Assembly (NCBI RefSeq): GCF_031458175.1
Contig: NZ_JAVDXX010000001.1
Span: forward strand, 248,001 to 312,000
Length of the DNA stretch: 64,000 nt
Direction: 5' to 3'
From: Pseudoglutamicibacter albus
GTDB lineage: Bacteria; Actinomycetota; Actinomycetes; Actinomycetales; Micrococcaceae
Shown here: in pieces, positions 48,393 to 57,076 of the stretch
Layout of the letters: each line of letters opens with the position of its first letter
Position numbering within the stretch: the stretch's first letter is position 1
Notes under the pieces: generated by a model
Databases searched by the model: none
The model's input: only the letters and a program-made list of their open reading frames with translations
What the model was told of the DNA's origin: nothing
Position numbers and translations under genes: made by a program

Positions 48393-49346
48393 ATGTTCCT
48401 GAAGAAGACTCTGAGCCGCCGCGCGGCTATCAAGACCACAGCAGCTCTGGCTGTATCCGCCCTCGTTCTCACCGGTTGCGCGCGAGGGGAGGTGCAGGCC
48501 TCAGGAGGGGAAGGGGCAGGCAATGAGCGGATCGCGGCAGTTGGGCTCGGGGACGCCGATACACTGCTCGCTCTCGGAATCCAGCCTGTCCTGGTAGCGC
48601 CGTGGGGTGCGGAGGGCGATGTGGATGCCTCGGGCGTTGGCCCATGGGCAACCGACAAGCTTGGGGACGAGAAGCCAGAAACTGTCTACGGCACCGGTAA
48701 CGGCTTCACTGCTGAAGTTCTGGAAAAGATTTCGGCTGCCGATCCCGACAAGATCATCGCTGTGAACAGCGCCGTGGATGAGCAGGCGAAGAAGGCTCTC
48801 AACGACATTGCCCCAACCACCGTCAAGCCAGAGGGGACAACGGACTGGCAGATCCCGTGGCGAGACCAGGTAGCCCAGATCGCGAGGGCTGTGGATAAGA
48901 AGGAGGAAGGGGACAAGCTCGTCGAGGAGACGCAGAAGGCTTTCGAGGACTTCCGAAAGCAGCACCCCGAGCTCAAGGGCAAGCGCGCAGCTATCGTCAT
49001 GCCCTACGAGGGCAAGATTGGCCTGTACACCTCCGGCGATGGTCGAGGGCAGTTCATCGAGAACTTGGGCTTCGACATTCCGAAGGAGCTTGAGGGCAAT
49101 GGCGGTGAGTTCTACCGCGACATCGCTCCCGAGAACTACAACGAGCTCAACAACGTGGATTACCTCTTTGTGCTCGATTACCAGGGGGCAGCAGAAACTC
49201 TGAAGAAGGATCCAACCTTCAGCAAGCTCGAGGTGGTTCGCGAGGGCAAGGTGTACTGGATGGAGGACAACGTCGGTAACGCGATGAGCATGCCCAACCC
49301 CCTGACCATCCCGTGGGCCGTCGAGAAGTTCTCCGACGCGGTCTAG
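48393..49346 (+). CDS. Ferric-siderophore ABC transporter substrate-binding lipoprotein
   Basis: 317 residues. Lipoprotein signal with lipobox LTGC (AALAVSALVLTGCARG), preceded by SRRAAIK, which could serve as a twin-arginine motif. The mature part has the FepB/FhuD-type two-lobed pattern: IAAVGLGDADTLLALGIQPV, EVLEKISAADPDKIIAVNS, and an ending helix (PLTIPWAVEKFSDAV). It should catch an iron-loaded siderophore outside the membrane. ATG 48393 is chosen for its N-terminus; ATG 48342 would add 17 residues before the signal. First gene of a four-gene uptake operon. Confidence 0.9.
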   Translation: MFLKKTLSRRAAIKTTAALAVSALVLTGCARGEVQASGGEGAGNERIAAVGLGDADTLLALGIQPVLVAPWGAEGDVDASGVGPWATDKLGDEKPETVYGTGNGFTAEVLEKISAADPDKIIAVNSAVDEQAKKALNDIAPTTVKPEGTTDWQIPWRDQVAQIARAVDKKEEGDKLVEETQKAFEDFRKQHPELKGKRAAIVMPYEGKIGLYTSGDGRGQFIENLGFDIPKELEGNGGEFYRDIAPENYNELNNVDYLFVLDYQGAAETLKKDPTFSKLEVVREGKVYWMEDNVGNAMSMPNPLTIPWAVEKFSDAV

Positions 49347-49359
49347 CTGCAGAAGTTCT

Positions 49360-50460
49360 GTGATCAAAGCGCTCTCACCGCTCGCCTCTCCCGCACAACG
49401 CCTACGTGGCGGTGCGGGGGCTAGGCGTCCCCTGTCCGTTGTCGCGGTTACGCTTGGCGCACTGGCTTTTCTGGTGCTTTTGATGATCGCCTCCTTGTAC
49501 CTAGGGGCCCGCAGCCTGTCGATGGGGGAGGTGACCAGCATCCTCCTGCACGGACCGCACCACGCGCCACATTCCACCGCTGGCGCAGAGCAGGCAGGGA
49601 TTGTTTGGGACCTGCGCGTGCCCCGCACTCTCTTGGCTGTGTTCGCGGGCGCAGCCCTCGCCATGGCGGGAGCGATCGCGCAGAGCTGGACACGCAACCC
49701 CTTGGCGGACCCCGGCATCATCGGTGTCAACGCCGGCGCGGGATTCGCGGTCGCCGTCTCACTCACCGTGGGGTGGGCGACGACGGTCGGGCACCGGGCA
49801 GTGGCAGGGCTTATCGGTGCGGCCATTGCCGCGCTGGTCGTCCTGCTTATCTCCCGGGTCTCCCGCGACCCATTGACGCTGGTGCTGGTAGGCGTCGGCG
49901 TCACCTTCACCCTGCAAGCAGCCACGAATATGCTGAGCCTCTATTCCTCCGACACCCTGGAGGGACTGCGCCGCTGGACCGTCGGCTCCACCGCAGGGCG
50001 CGGTATGGATGACGTGCTGATGGCTGCTGTCGGCCTAGCCCTCGGGGCACTGTGCGCGGCGTTAGCGGCACGGCCACTGGACCTTCTGGCCATGGGTGAG
50101 GATGCGGCTCGTTCCCTGGGTGGCTCGCCCGCCCGAGCACGTCTGCTCGCCGCCGCTGCGGTGGTTATTCTTGCCGGTTCGGCGACCGCCACCGTGGGGC
50201 TTGTTACTTTTGTGGGCTTTGCCGTACCGCATTTGCTGCGGCCTGTCACCGGCCCTGGGCTTACGCGCTTGCTGGTGCCCACCGCGGTGGTTGGCGGCGC
50301 TGCCACGTTGTTGGCAGACATTGTTGGTCGTTTCGTGCTGCAGCCGAATGAACTCGAGATGTCGATTGTTCTGGCTATCGGCTGTGCGCCCATTATGGTC
50401 GCGGCGGTTCGTCGTCGGCGAGGCATTTCGGGCTCGAAAGACGCGGAGGTGGCAGTGTGA
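49360..50460 (+). CDS. FecCD-family iron-siderophore permease 1
   Basis: 366-residue polytopic permease with about 9-10 membrane helices. Family phrases: VWDLRVPRTLLAVFAGAALA (20), ARNPLADPGIIGVNAGA-type (here TRNPLADPGIIGVNAGAGFA), and GLVTFVGFAVPHLLRPVTGP. It forms the membrane channel with the next gene product. Start GTG 49360, 13 bases after the binding-protein stop. Confidence 0.93.
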   Translation: MIKALSPLASPAQRLRGGAGARRPLSVVAVTLGALAFLVLLMIASLYLGARSLSMGEVTSILLHGPHHAPHSTAGAEQAGIVWDLRVPRTLLAVFAGAALAMAGAIAQSWTRNPLADPGIIGVNAGAGFAVAVSLTVGWATTVGHRAVAGLIGAAIAALVVLLISRVSRDPLTLVLVGVGVTFTLQAATNMLSLYSSDTLEGLRRWTVGSTAGRGMDDVLMAAVGLALGALCAALAARPLDLLAMGEDAARSLGGSPARARLLAAAAVVILAGSATATVGLVTFVGFAVPHLLRPVTGPGLTRLLVPTAVVGGAATLLADIVGRFVLQPNELEMSIVLAIGCAPIMVAAVRRRRGISGSKDAEVAV

Positions 50461-51509
50461 GCGGGATGACGGCATTGCACGCAGTCAAGCGCGCTCGCAC
50501 CAGGCGTATCTTCCTGGCGACATTAGGCTTCGCCGCCGCCACGGTGCTCGGTTATTTCCTCATTCTTGGGCAGGGGGCTGTGAAGCTCAGCCCGGCTGAG
50601 GTGCTTGATGTTCTCACCGGTGGCGGTACGCGCCAGGCGATCAACGTTGTGTGGGATCTGCGCCTTCCCGTGGCCATCGCCACCGTCGTGGTTGGCGCGG
50701 CCCTGGGGCTCGCCGGATCATGGACTCAAGCCATGGCCCGCAATCCGCTAGCCAGCCCCGATATCCTCGGCGTTTCCGGGGGCGCAGCAGTGCTTGTCGT
50801 TGCGGGCACAGTGCTTGCCCGACCGGCATGGAGCGAGGGTATCCCGACGTTTTGGTGGCGTGCGGGACTCGCCCTCATCGGCTCCCTGGTGATTGTCGCG
50901 TTGCTTATGCTGCTCGGTGGCTTTGGCACCTCTCAGCGCGTGGTGCTCATTGGCCTGGCGCTTTCTTTTCTTACGCAGGCCTTGGTGCAGTATCTTTTGC
51001 TCAAAGCAGAGCTGACCCGTGCTGCCGATGCTCAAACGTGGCTCGCTGGTTCCACCGGCTTCGTACGCACCGAAGCGTTGTTGCCCATGGTGTTGGGCAT
51101 GCTGCCTTTCGTGGTCTTGGGCCTCGTCGTCACGGTCGATCTTCCACTTTTTGCTCATGACGACGCCACCGCTTCCACCCTTGGCGTGAATGTCACCCGG
51201 GTGCGCTCGATCTTGCTTATCGCAGCGACCGGCATCGTTGCGGTCGTGGTTTCCTTTGTTGGGCCCATCGGTTTTATCGCGTTGCTGGCTCCTCAGTTGG
51301 CCAAGTTGGTGGCCGGTACCCCTACGCCTCATCCGTTGTGTTCGGCTGTTGCGGGATCCGCGCTCATGGCCGTGTGCGCGGTGGTGGCAGGTGCGTTGCC
51401 CTTTACTGCTCCTGTGGGGTTGGTGACCGCGATTATCGGCGGACCTGCGCTGATTTGGTTGGTGTGGTCGGCCGCGCGTCGCGGAACTGTGAAAGGAACG
51501 ATCCAATGA
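50457..51509 (+). CDS. FecCD-family iron-siderophore permease 2
   Basis: 350 residues, the second permease subunit: VWDLRLPVAIATVVVGAALG, MARNPLASPDILGVSGGAAV and FVGPIGFIALLAPQLAKLVA. Start GTG 50457 overlaps the previous stop by 4 bases (GTGA), so translation is coupled. ATG 50466 is an alternative. Confidence 0.93.
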   Translation: MSGMTALHAVKRARTRRIFLATLGFAAATVLGYFLILGQGAVKLSPAEVLDVLTGGGTRQAINVVWDLRLPVAIATVVVGAALGLAGSWTQAMARNPLASPDILGVSGGAAVLVVAGTVLARPAWSEGIPTFWWRAGLALIGSLVIVALLMLLGGFGTSQRVVLIGLALSFLTQALVQYLLLKAELTRAADAQTWLAGSTGFVRTEALLPMVLGMLPFVVLGLVVTVDLPLFAHDDATASTLGVNVTRVRSILLIAATGIVAVVVSFVGPIGFIALLAPQLAKLVAGTPTPHPLCSAVAGSALMAVCAVVAGALPFTAPVGLVTAIIGGPALIWLVWSAARRGTVKGTIQ

Positions 51510-52315
51510 GTATGCGAGTCGAGCACGTGACGGTCGGCTACAGCGAGGACCGGAGCATCGTTAAGGATGTCTCTTTTGAAGCGCAGCCGGGGCAGGTCAC
51601 GACGCTGCTTGGCCCCAATGGCTGTGGCAAGTCCACCCTGCTCAAGGCCCTGTCCAGGCTTCTCGTTCCCAGCCAGGGGCGGGTGCTCGTCGCGGATAAG
51701 GACGTCCACGGCTTGGGCGCCCGCGAGGCAGCTCGTCTCATCGCGCTCTTGCCGCAACATCCGATCTGCCCGCCGGGGCTGACGGTAGGGGAGCTGGTGG
51801 AGCGTGGGAGGCACCCCTACCGGCGCGCGCTGTGGGGTGGGAGCGAATCGCCCTCCGAGGACCGGAAGAAGGTGCGGGAGGCGTTGGAGAAAACAGCGAC
51901 TGACCACCTTGCCGCTCGTGATGTGGCGGCGCTCTCTGGTGGCCAGAGGCAGCGCGTCTGGATGGCGATGGTGCTGGCGCAGGATACGCCAGTCGTGTTG
52001 CTGGATGAGCCGACAACTTACCTAGACCCAGCGCATGCGATGGAGATCCTGGGGATCGTGCGCGAGCTCGCTCGGGAGGGCAAGACAGTCGTGACGGTGC
52101 TGCATGACCTCAGCCTGGCTGGTGCCTTCAGCGACACCATGATCGTGATGAAGGGTGGGAAAAAGATCGCGCAGGGCGCACCGCGGGAAGCGCTAACGGA
52201 GGATGTGCTCCACGAGGCTTATGGCCTGCGCGCTGAGGTGTGGGAGGACCCCCGTGGCACAGCGCCGATCATCGTGCCACGAGGAGTCGTCGACAACCCC
52301 ACCCAGGCCTCCTAG
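51506..52315 (+). CDS. Iron-siderophore ABC transporter ATP-binding protein
   Basis: 269 residues. Walker A GPNGCGKST, Q-loop LLPQHP, signature LSGGQRQRVWMAM, Walker B VVLLDEPTTYLD and switch His in VLHDLSLAG: a complete FepC/FecE-type ATPase. ATG 51506 overlaps the permease stop (ATGA). It powers the two FecCD permeases. Confidence 0.95.
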   Translation: MSMRVEHVTVGYSEDRSIVKDVSFEAQPGQVTTLLGPNGCGKSTLLKALSRLLVPSQGRVLVADKDVHGLGAREAARLIALLPQHPICPPGLTVGELVERGRHPYRRALWGGSESPSEDRKKVREALEKTATDHLAARDVAALSGGQRQRVWMAMVLAQDTPVVLLDEPTTYLDPAHAMEILGIVRELAREGKTVVTVLHDLSLAGAFSDTMIVMKGGKKIAQGAPREALTEDVLHEAYGLRAEVWEDPRGTAPIIVPRGVVDNPTQAS

Positions 52316-52372
52316 CGCCACACCGCAGAGGGCGGTGGCTAGGTGCTCGGGATTGGCGTCATCTGACCCGAG

Positions 52373-53296
52373 CTAAGGGCGAGCCCTGCCGATGAACCAG
52401 TACGGGCACCATTGCACGGAGTCGCTCTTAAGACCCCACGAGTCAATGACGTGGCGCCGTACGTCTTTGCAGAGATCTCCTTCGCCCGCGACCCAGACAT
52501 ATGACGCGCGGGTGGCGGGGTGCTTGGCTTCGTCGAGTTGGCGAAGGTGCGACAGGGTGGCGCCGCTGAACTCTGTCGTAGGGCGGAGAATAACTTTTAA
52601 GCTGCCTACCTTGTCCTGCCAGTGTTCACGTAGCAGCGGTTCCAGGTCGTGCTGGCTTTCGGCAAGCACAATCACGTGCATCTCGGGTAGCTGTTCGGGC
52701 GCGAAGGTCTGCGTGTACTCCAGGATGGCGCGGAGGGAAGGCGCTGCAGAGGGGTCGGCAATCAAGGTCTGGGAAGCCTGCTGACGATGCCACAGACCCT
52801 GGCATGTCCACAGAGCGACGTCATCGCCGACGTGGGCGTTCAACGCCCAAGAAAGCCCGGGGCCGATGTGCTCGTCATCAGGGCTGCTTATGCCGTGCGT
52901 AACCACATCGAAAGTGAGGATTCCGCGTTCGGAATCAAGTGTTCGGACGGTGTACCAGCGCAGAATCGGGCGCCGCCCCTCCGGCATAGCCGCCACGCTG
53001 GCGCGGATGTTAATGCCACCATCGTGATCTGGAAGGTGCAGCTGCGCGCCGGGGGTCGGGGGCATGAGGAGGCCAAAGAACTCATCAGGACCAGAGAGTT
53101 GGCAACCCATTAGTTCGGGTGACTGGACGGCGATCCGACGCAAATTCTTTGCCGGAGCACTGATGCTGCAGACCTCAGCGCGGATGATGCGATGACCGCG
53201 CTCGCTTGGGGTATCGAGCAGCTGGTGATCAACGTATGAAGTGGGTCGGGTGGCGCTGATCGCGAGGGGATCCATGGTGTTCTGGCTCTTCGACAT
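52373..53296 (-). CDS. Siderophore-interacting protein (FAD-dependent ferric reductase)
   Basis: 307 residues of the SIP/ViuB family that reduces ferric siderophores in the cytosol to release iron. FAD-binding motif RWYTVRT with the following LTFDVVTHG; C-terminal NAD(P)-binding region ending in YVWVAGEGDLCKDVRRHV and WCPYWFIGRA. Convergent with the transporter operon (57 bases between) and driven by its own iron box. Confidence 0.92.
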   Translation of the reverse strand: MSKSQNTMDPLAISATRPTSYVDHQLLDTPSERGHRIIRAEVCSISAPAKNLRRIAVQSPELMGCQLSGPDEFFGLLMPPTPGAQLHLPDHDGGINIRASVAAMPEGRRPILRWYTVRTLDSERGILTFDVVTHGISSPDDEHIGPGLSWALNAHVGDDVALWTCQGLWHRQQASQTLIADPSAAPSLRAILEYTQTFAPEQLPEMHVIVLAESQHDLEPLLREHWQDKVGSLKVILRPTTEFSGATLSHLRQLDEAKHPATRASYVWVAGEGDLCKDVRRHVIDSWGLKSDSVQWCPYWFIGRARP

Positions 53297-53299
53297 AAT

Positions 53300-53318
53300 A
53301 CTGGTAAGCCTACCCTTA
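53300..53318 (-). promoter_or_regulatory. DtxR/IdeR-type iron box (siderophore-interacting gene)
   Basis: On the minus strand TAAGGGTAGGCTTACCAGT, about 13 of 19 consensus positions, ending 4 bases before the start codon. It shares the GTAGGCT/TTAGGCT core with the operon's box at 48236. Confidence 0.6.
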
Positions 53319-53431
53319 GCGTGAGCTGGGGTTGGGTCTGATGGTCAGGGGGAGGGCTGCGCCGGGGGCTAGAGCGCACAAACCCCGCCTGGTTCTTTGA
53401 ACTAGCCCCCGAAAGTTGGACTGGTTTAATT

Positions 53432-54241
53432 CTAGGCGGTGAGGGGTTCAAGGGTCTGATTCCGGTATTGCATCGGGGTCAGGCCCTTGAGTCGTTGTTG
53501 GACGCGTTCGGTGTTGTACCACCCGATGTACTCGTCGATCGCTTGGTTGAACTCTGCGACCGTGTCGAAGACCTCACCGTGGTACATCTCTGTCTTCAAG
53601 TGCCCGAAGAAGTTCTCCATGACCGCGTTGTCGTAACAGTTGGCTTTACGCGACATCGACTGAACACCACCGTTGTCGCCGATCAGATTGCGCCACGAGG
53701 CATGCTGGTACTGGAAGCCTTGATCGGTGTGCATCATCCACCCGGGTTCAGGTGCACACGCTGCGATTGCCTTGGACAAGGAATCGGTGGTCAACGCTGT
53801 CGAGGGTGATGTAGCCACGGTGTGAGCGACGATAGAGCGGTCGAACAAGTCCATCACCGGTGACAAATACACTTTTCGGCCTTGGACCCTGAACTCGGTG
53901 ACGTCGCTGACAAAGACGGTATTCGGCCTATCTGGGGTGAACTTGCGGTCAAGCGTGTTGTCAGCGATGTGGCTGATCGTCCCAGTGTAGGAAACATATG
54001 GCCTGCGCTGGCGGATCTTGGCTCGAAGACCCATCTGGTGCATGAGTTTGTAGACGAGTTTGTGGTTGAGCACCCAGCCTTGGTTCCGCAGGTCAAGTAG
54101 GACTCGCCTATAGCCGTAGCGATGCTTGTTACGTTCGAAGCACTCCCGGATCGCGGCTTTGAGTGCTGCGTGCTTATCCGGCTTGTTGAGGCGTTTCTGG
54201 TGGTAGAAGAACGTCGATCTCGGCATGCCTGCCGCATCCAA
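53432..54241 (-). CDS. IS3 transposase OrfB (copy 2)
   Basis: 269 residues from the first ATG, with the same DDE residues as copy 1 and a handful of substitutions (for example NKPDKHAALKAAI against NEPDKYAALKDAI). The frame is open upstream to the A6 run, so a -1 shift from OrfA gives a continuous OrfAB protein. Confidence 0.92.
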   Translation of the reverse strand: MDAAGMPRSTFFYHQKRLNKPDKHAALKAAIRECFERNKHRYGYRRVLLDLRNQGWVLNHKLVYKLMHQMGLRAKIRQRRPYVSYTGTISHIADNTLDRKFTPDRPNTVFVSDVTEFRVQGRKVYLSPVMDLFDRSIVAHTVATSPSTALTTDSLSKAIAACAPEPGWMMHTDQGFQYQHASWRNLIGDNGGVQSMSRKANCYDNAVMENFFGHLKTEMYHGEVFDTVAEFNQAIDEYIGWYNTERVQQRLKGLTPMQYRNQTLEPLTA

Positions 54242-54291
54242 AAGGTATTGCAGACGATGCTGTGACTTGAGGATGACGATCGCCTGGACTT

Positions 54292-54774
54292 TCAGGCGTG
54301 TCCCTGGTTCCTCAAGTCCCGCAATTTTTTGAGATACGCGTTTTCCGCTTCCAAGCGTGCGATCTGACGGCGCAGCTTGTCTTCTTCTGTAAGCCGCTTC
54401 GGTGCGGCCGAGCCTTTGGGTCTGCCCTTCGGCTTCGGTTTCAACGCGTCATCGCCGCTTTGACGCCATTTCTGGGACCAATCTTTGACGAGTTTGTCTG
54501 AGGACAGGCCAAATTCACGGGCAAGATCCATCTTTGTCTCGCCGGCAAGGTGGCGTTGGACAACTTCCTTCTTGATCTCGAACGAGTACTGCTGCTTTGT
54601 CGGTTTCTCCACAAGACATAGCCTGCCATGCAGCTGAAACCGACGACGCAGCGTACGGACGGCGTATTTGGAGACACCAAGAGTCTTGGCAGCGGCTGTA
54701 TAACCCATGCCTTGCTCGAAACACTCAACCAACTGCTCACGCTGATGTTCGCTCAGCGAACTTCGTGCTCTCAA
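54292..54774 (-). CDS. IS3 transposase OrfA (copy 2)
   Basis: 160 residues from TTG 54774, which has GGGGAG 9 bases upstream (a GTG at 54837 would start inside the end repeat). Two helix-turn-helix segments and a leucine-zipper-like end (DKLRRQIARLEAENAYLKK). CTCAAAAAATTG near the 3' end is a plausible -1 slippery site. Confidence 0.88.
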   Translation of the reverse strand: MRARSSLSEHQREQLVECFEQGMGYTAAAKTLGVSKYAVRTLRRRFQLHGRLCLVEKPTKQQYSFEIKKEVVQRHLAGETKMDLAREFGLSSDKLVKDWSQKWRQSGDDALKPKPKGRPKGSAAPKRLTEEDKLRRQIARLEAENAYLKKLRDLRNQGHA

Positions 54775-54830
54775 TGAAAACTGCTCCCCACTAGTCGGTA
54801 ACTGATTTCTCAGTCCAACTAAAGGGGAGC

Positions 54831-54860
54831 AGTTCACTCACGAACTCGGGGCTTTTCCTT
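54831..54860 (+). repeat. Right copy of the island boundary repeat (putative attR)
   Basis: Identical over 30 bp to 43455-43484 in the tRNA-Val terminator; 54837-54860 lies outside the IS3 element. Confidence 0.7.
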
Positions 54861-55043
54861 TGTTTACGTCCTGGAAATGCACGCGTCTGCGTCACGGCCT
54901 AAAGTGGGATAAGGCGCAAAGTACAACGTGCAGAAATCATGTGCAGAAAGCCACGTGTAGAAGGGCATGGGCGCGTTTCTGAGTAGCGGCAATACTAGGC
55001 GAAACACTAGAGGAACCACTGGGCGAGGGGAGACGACAACAGA

Positions 55044-57071
55044 ATGACCCACCGTCAGAACTCACGCCAGCCACGCTTCCGCCGCAAGAACAAAACTGTC
55101 CCCAACCTCCAGCCCCACCAAGCTGGCCTCGACCCGGACGTACCTCACCCGACCACATTCGACCCCAACATTCCGCTACCTGCCGTCCCTCCGCCATCGA
55201 TACGCAGCATCGCTAACGACAACGACAACCTTCTCCGCGAAGAATCGCGTGCAAAACCGACGCATGCCGAACCGGCTCATGCAGAACCGACTGATGAAGA
55301 AGTCGCCGGCGTAGAAGTAGTCGACCCGTCTCATCAGGCCGATACCCCGGCGACCTCCGTCTGGACTGTTGCGCAACGCCAGGGGTCCATCCTGCGTTCG
55401 CTTGAAGCCGCCCAAATTACGCAAGACCAAGCACCCGTAGCTGATCCCGCCCACGCAGGTGACGCTGAGCGGCCCGCGAACACCGCATCGATAGCCGAAA
55501 CCGCGCCAAAAGAAACCGGCAGACCGCATAAAAAGAAAGGCCCCCGCGGAGTTCGGGCGCCACATCGTCGTGGGAAAGCCAGCGCCGCAGAGAAAGGCAG
55601 CGGCCGGAAACAGAAAACCAAGGTAAGCGATACAGAACAGCGTGCGACGACGGCACCAATCGTGCGCGGGCTGCGTGGCATGATCCAGGGCGAAGCGCCA
55701 GCAACAACCACGTTCAACATTGTTGACAGGCTCATCGGCTCACCCTTTGAACAAGCTGCCGCCCGCACCGACCCCCAAGCTGAAGCGGAAAAGGAAGCCG
55801 AAAACGTACGACGCGCAATGCGGTTCGCGCTCGACATCGCCGAACTCATGCTGCGGTGGGGCTCCGGCGCGCAAGAAGTTGAGACCGCGGTCATCGCAGT
55901 AACCGCCTCGTGCGGGCTGCGGCACGTGGACATGGACATCACGAACCAGTCGATCCACCTCAACTGGACCCCACCAGAAGGCATGCCGGTCTCTGTGATG
56001 CGAGTGGTGCGTTCCTTCTCCGACAACTACAAGTCGCTTGCCGCACTGCACCAACTGGTCTCCGACATCTCCGCGGGCCGTGTGGAAATGGAAGCGGCCC
56101 AAGCGCGCATGCGTGCAATCCGCCGGTACAGGCACCCGTACTCGGCGAAAGTCACGTTCATCGGAAGTCTCGCGTTCGCGACCCTCTTCGTGGTCTTCAT
56201 CGGCGGTGGTTGGCGCGCCGCAACCGCGGTGTTCTTCACCCAGGCGTTCATCACGACCGTCACCAGGCTCAACATCAAATGGCGAGTCCCGGAATTCTTC
56301 AACGTCGCATCCAGTACGCTGCTGGCGACCATCATCGCGCTCGTACTCTATAACTACGAGATCATCAACAACCCCGAAATGGTGGTTGCCGGTGGGCTCA
56401 TGCTGATCCTGCCCGCCGGCCGGTTCGTCTCCGCAGTGCAAGATGCGATCTACGGGTTTCCGCTCACCGCGGTCTCCAGACTGTTCTCAGCGCTCATCAT
56501 CTACGCGGCGATCATCACCGGCGTCATGGCCGGCGCCTATGTTGCGGGCTTCTTCAACCTCAGCGAAATCGACCTCGCCCGGCCCCCTGCAGGCAACAAC
56601 CTCCCGTTCTGGGTGCTCGCGCTACTCGCGGTCTTCGCAGTCCTGAGCGGGGCCGTCATCCAGCAGGTCGCGCCACGGCACCTCATCGCCATCGCGCTCG
56701 TTGTGCTCGCCGGCTACTCGACGTTCTGGATCTTCGCTAACACCCTCAACGTGGGGCCACGCGCAACCCCTGCGGTCGCCGCGACAGTCATGGGCCTGCT
56801 TGCACGCTTACTAGCTCAACGGCTTAACATTCCATCGCTGATCCTGATCGTCCCATCAGTGATCATCATTCTTCCCGGACTTGCGATCTTCCGCTCCATG
56901 TACGCGATGGTTCAACAAGCAGAAGGTATCTCCACGTCGATCGCAGGCATGGTCGTCTCGTTCTCGATCATCATGGCTATCGCCGTGGGCGCCGCGTTCG
57001 GTGACCTCCTAGCACGCCCCTTCACCTCCGCACATAACCGAGCAACCAAGCAGCGCTTCCGCCGCCGCTAA
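55044..57071 (+). CDS. ThrE-like threonine/serine exporter family protein
   Basis: 675 residues. The first about 230 are hydrophilic, rich in Pro/Ala/Glu/Lys, with repeats such as THAEPAHAEPTDEE, and look disordered. Then comes the cytoplasmic ThrE domain (RFALDIAELMLRWGSGAQEV, ITNQSIHLNW), followed by about ten membrane helices with the internal PSVIIILPGLAIFRSMYAMV phrase. ThrE of Corynebacterium exports threonine and serine; this protein joins both Pfam halves (ThrE and ThrE_2). First chromosomal gene after the island, 183 bases past the boundary. Confidence 0.88.
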   Translation: MTHRQNSRQPRFRRKNKTVPNLQPHQAGLDPDVPHPTTFDPNIPLPAVPPPSIRSIANDNDNLLREESRAKPTHAEPAHAEPTDEEVAGVEVVDPSHQADTPATSVWTVAQRQGSILRSLEAAQITQDQAPVADPAHAGDAERPANTASIAETAPKETGRPHKKKGPRGVRAPHRRGKASAAEKGSGRKQKTKVSDTEQRATTAPIVRGLRGMIQGEAPATTTFNIVDRLIGSPFEQAAARTDPQAEAEKEAENVRRAMRFALDIAELMLRWGSGAQEVETAVIAVTASCGLRHVDMDITNQSIHLNWTPPEGMPVSVMRVVRSFSDNYKSLAALHQLVSDISAGRVEMEAAQARMRAIRRYRHPYSAKVTFIGSLAFATLFVVFIGGGWRAATAVFFTQAFITTVTRLNIKWRVPEFFNVASSTLLATIIALVLYNYEIINNPEMVVAGGLMLILPAGRFVSAVQDAIYGFPLTAVSRLFSALIIYAAIITGVMAGAYVAGFFNLSEIDLARPPAGNNLPFWVLALLAVFAVLSGAVIQQVAPRHLIAIALVVLAGYSTFWIFANTLNVGPRATPAVAATVMGLLARLLAQRLNIPSLILIVPSVIIILPGLAIFRSMYAMVQQAEGISTSIAGMVVSFSIIMAIAVGAAFGDLLARPFTSAHNRATKQRFRRR

Positions 57072-57076
57072 CGCCG

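Larger units (their letters stand above)
43485..54836. mobile_element. Mosaic genomic island next to tRNA-Val
   Basis: An 11.35-kb segment bounded by the terminator-derived repeat. It contains an integrase remnant directly inside the left boundary, an excisionase-like remnant, three insertion sequences, a lipoprotein gene and a siderophore-uptake set. Ordinary chromosomal genes resume on both sides. The boundaries follow from the repeat; that integrase-mediated insertion made them is inference. Confidence 0.7.
46682..54836. mobile_element. Putative composite transposon with siderophore-uptake cargo
   Basis: Two directly repeated IS3 copies flank 5.28 kb (48120-53397) that encodes only iron-siderophore acquisition. 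Both right ends are followed by CTC; no matching duplication at the outer ends is visible, so movement as one unit is inferred from the arrangement only. Confidence 0.6.
53398..54836 (-). mobile_element. IS3-family insertion sequence, copy 2
   Basis: 1439 bp, same direction and same ends as copy 1. Its right end abuts the repeated terminator fragment (54837-54860). It has the full-length frameshift window and is probably the functional copy. Confidence 0.93.
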
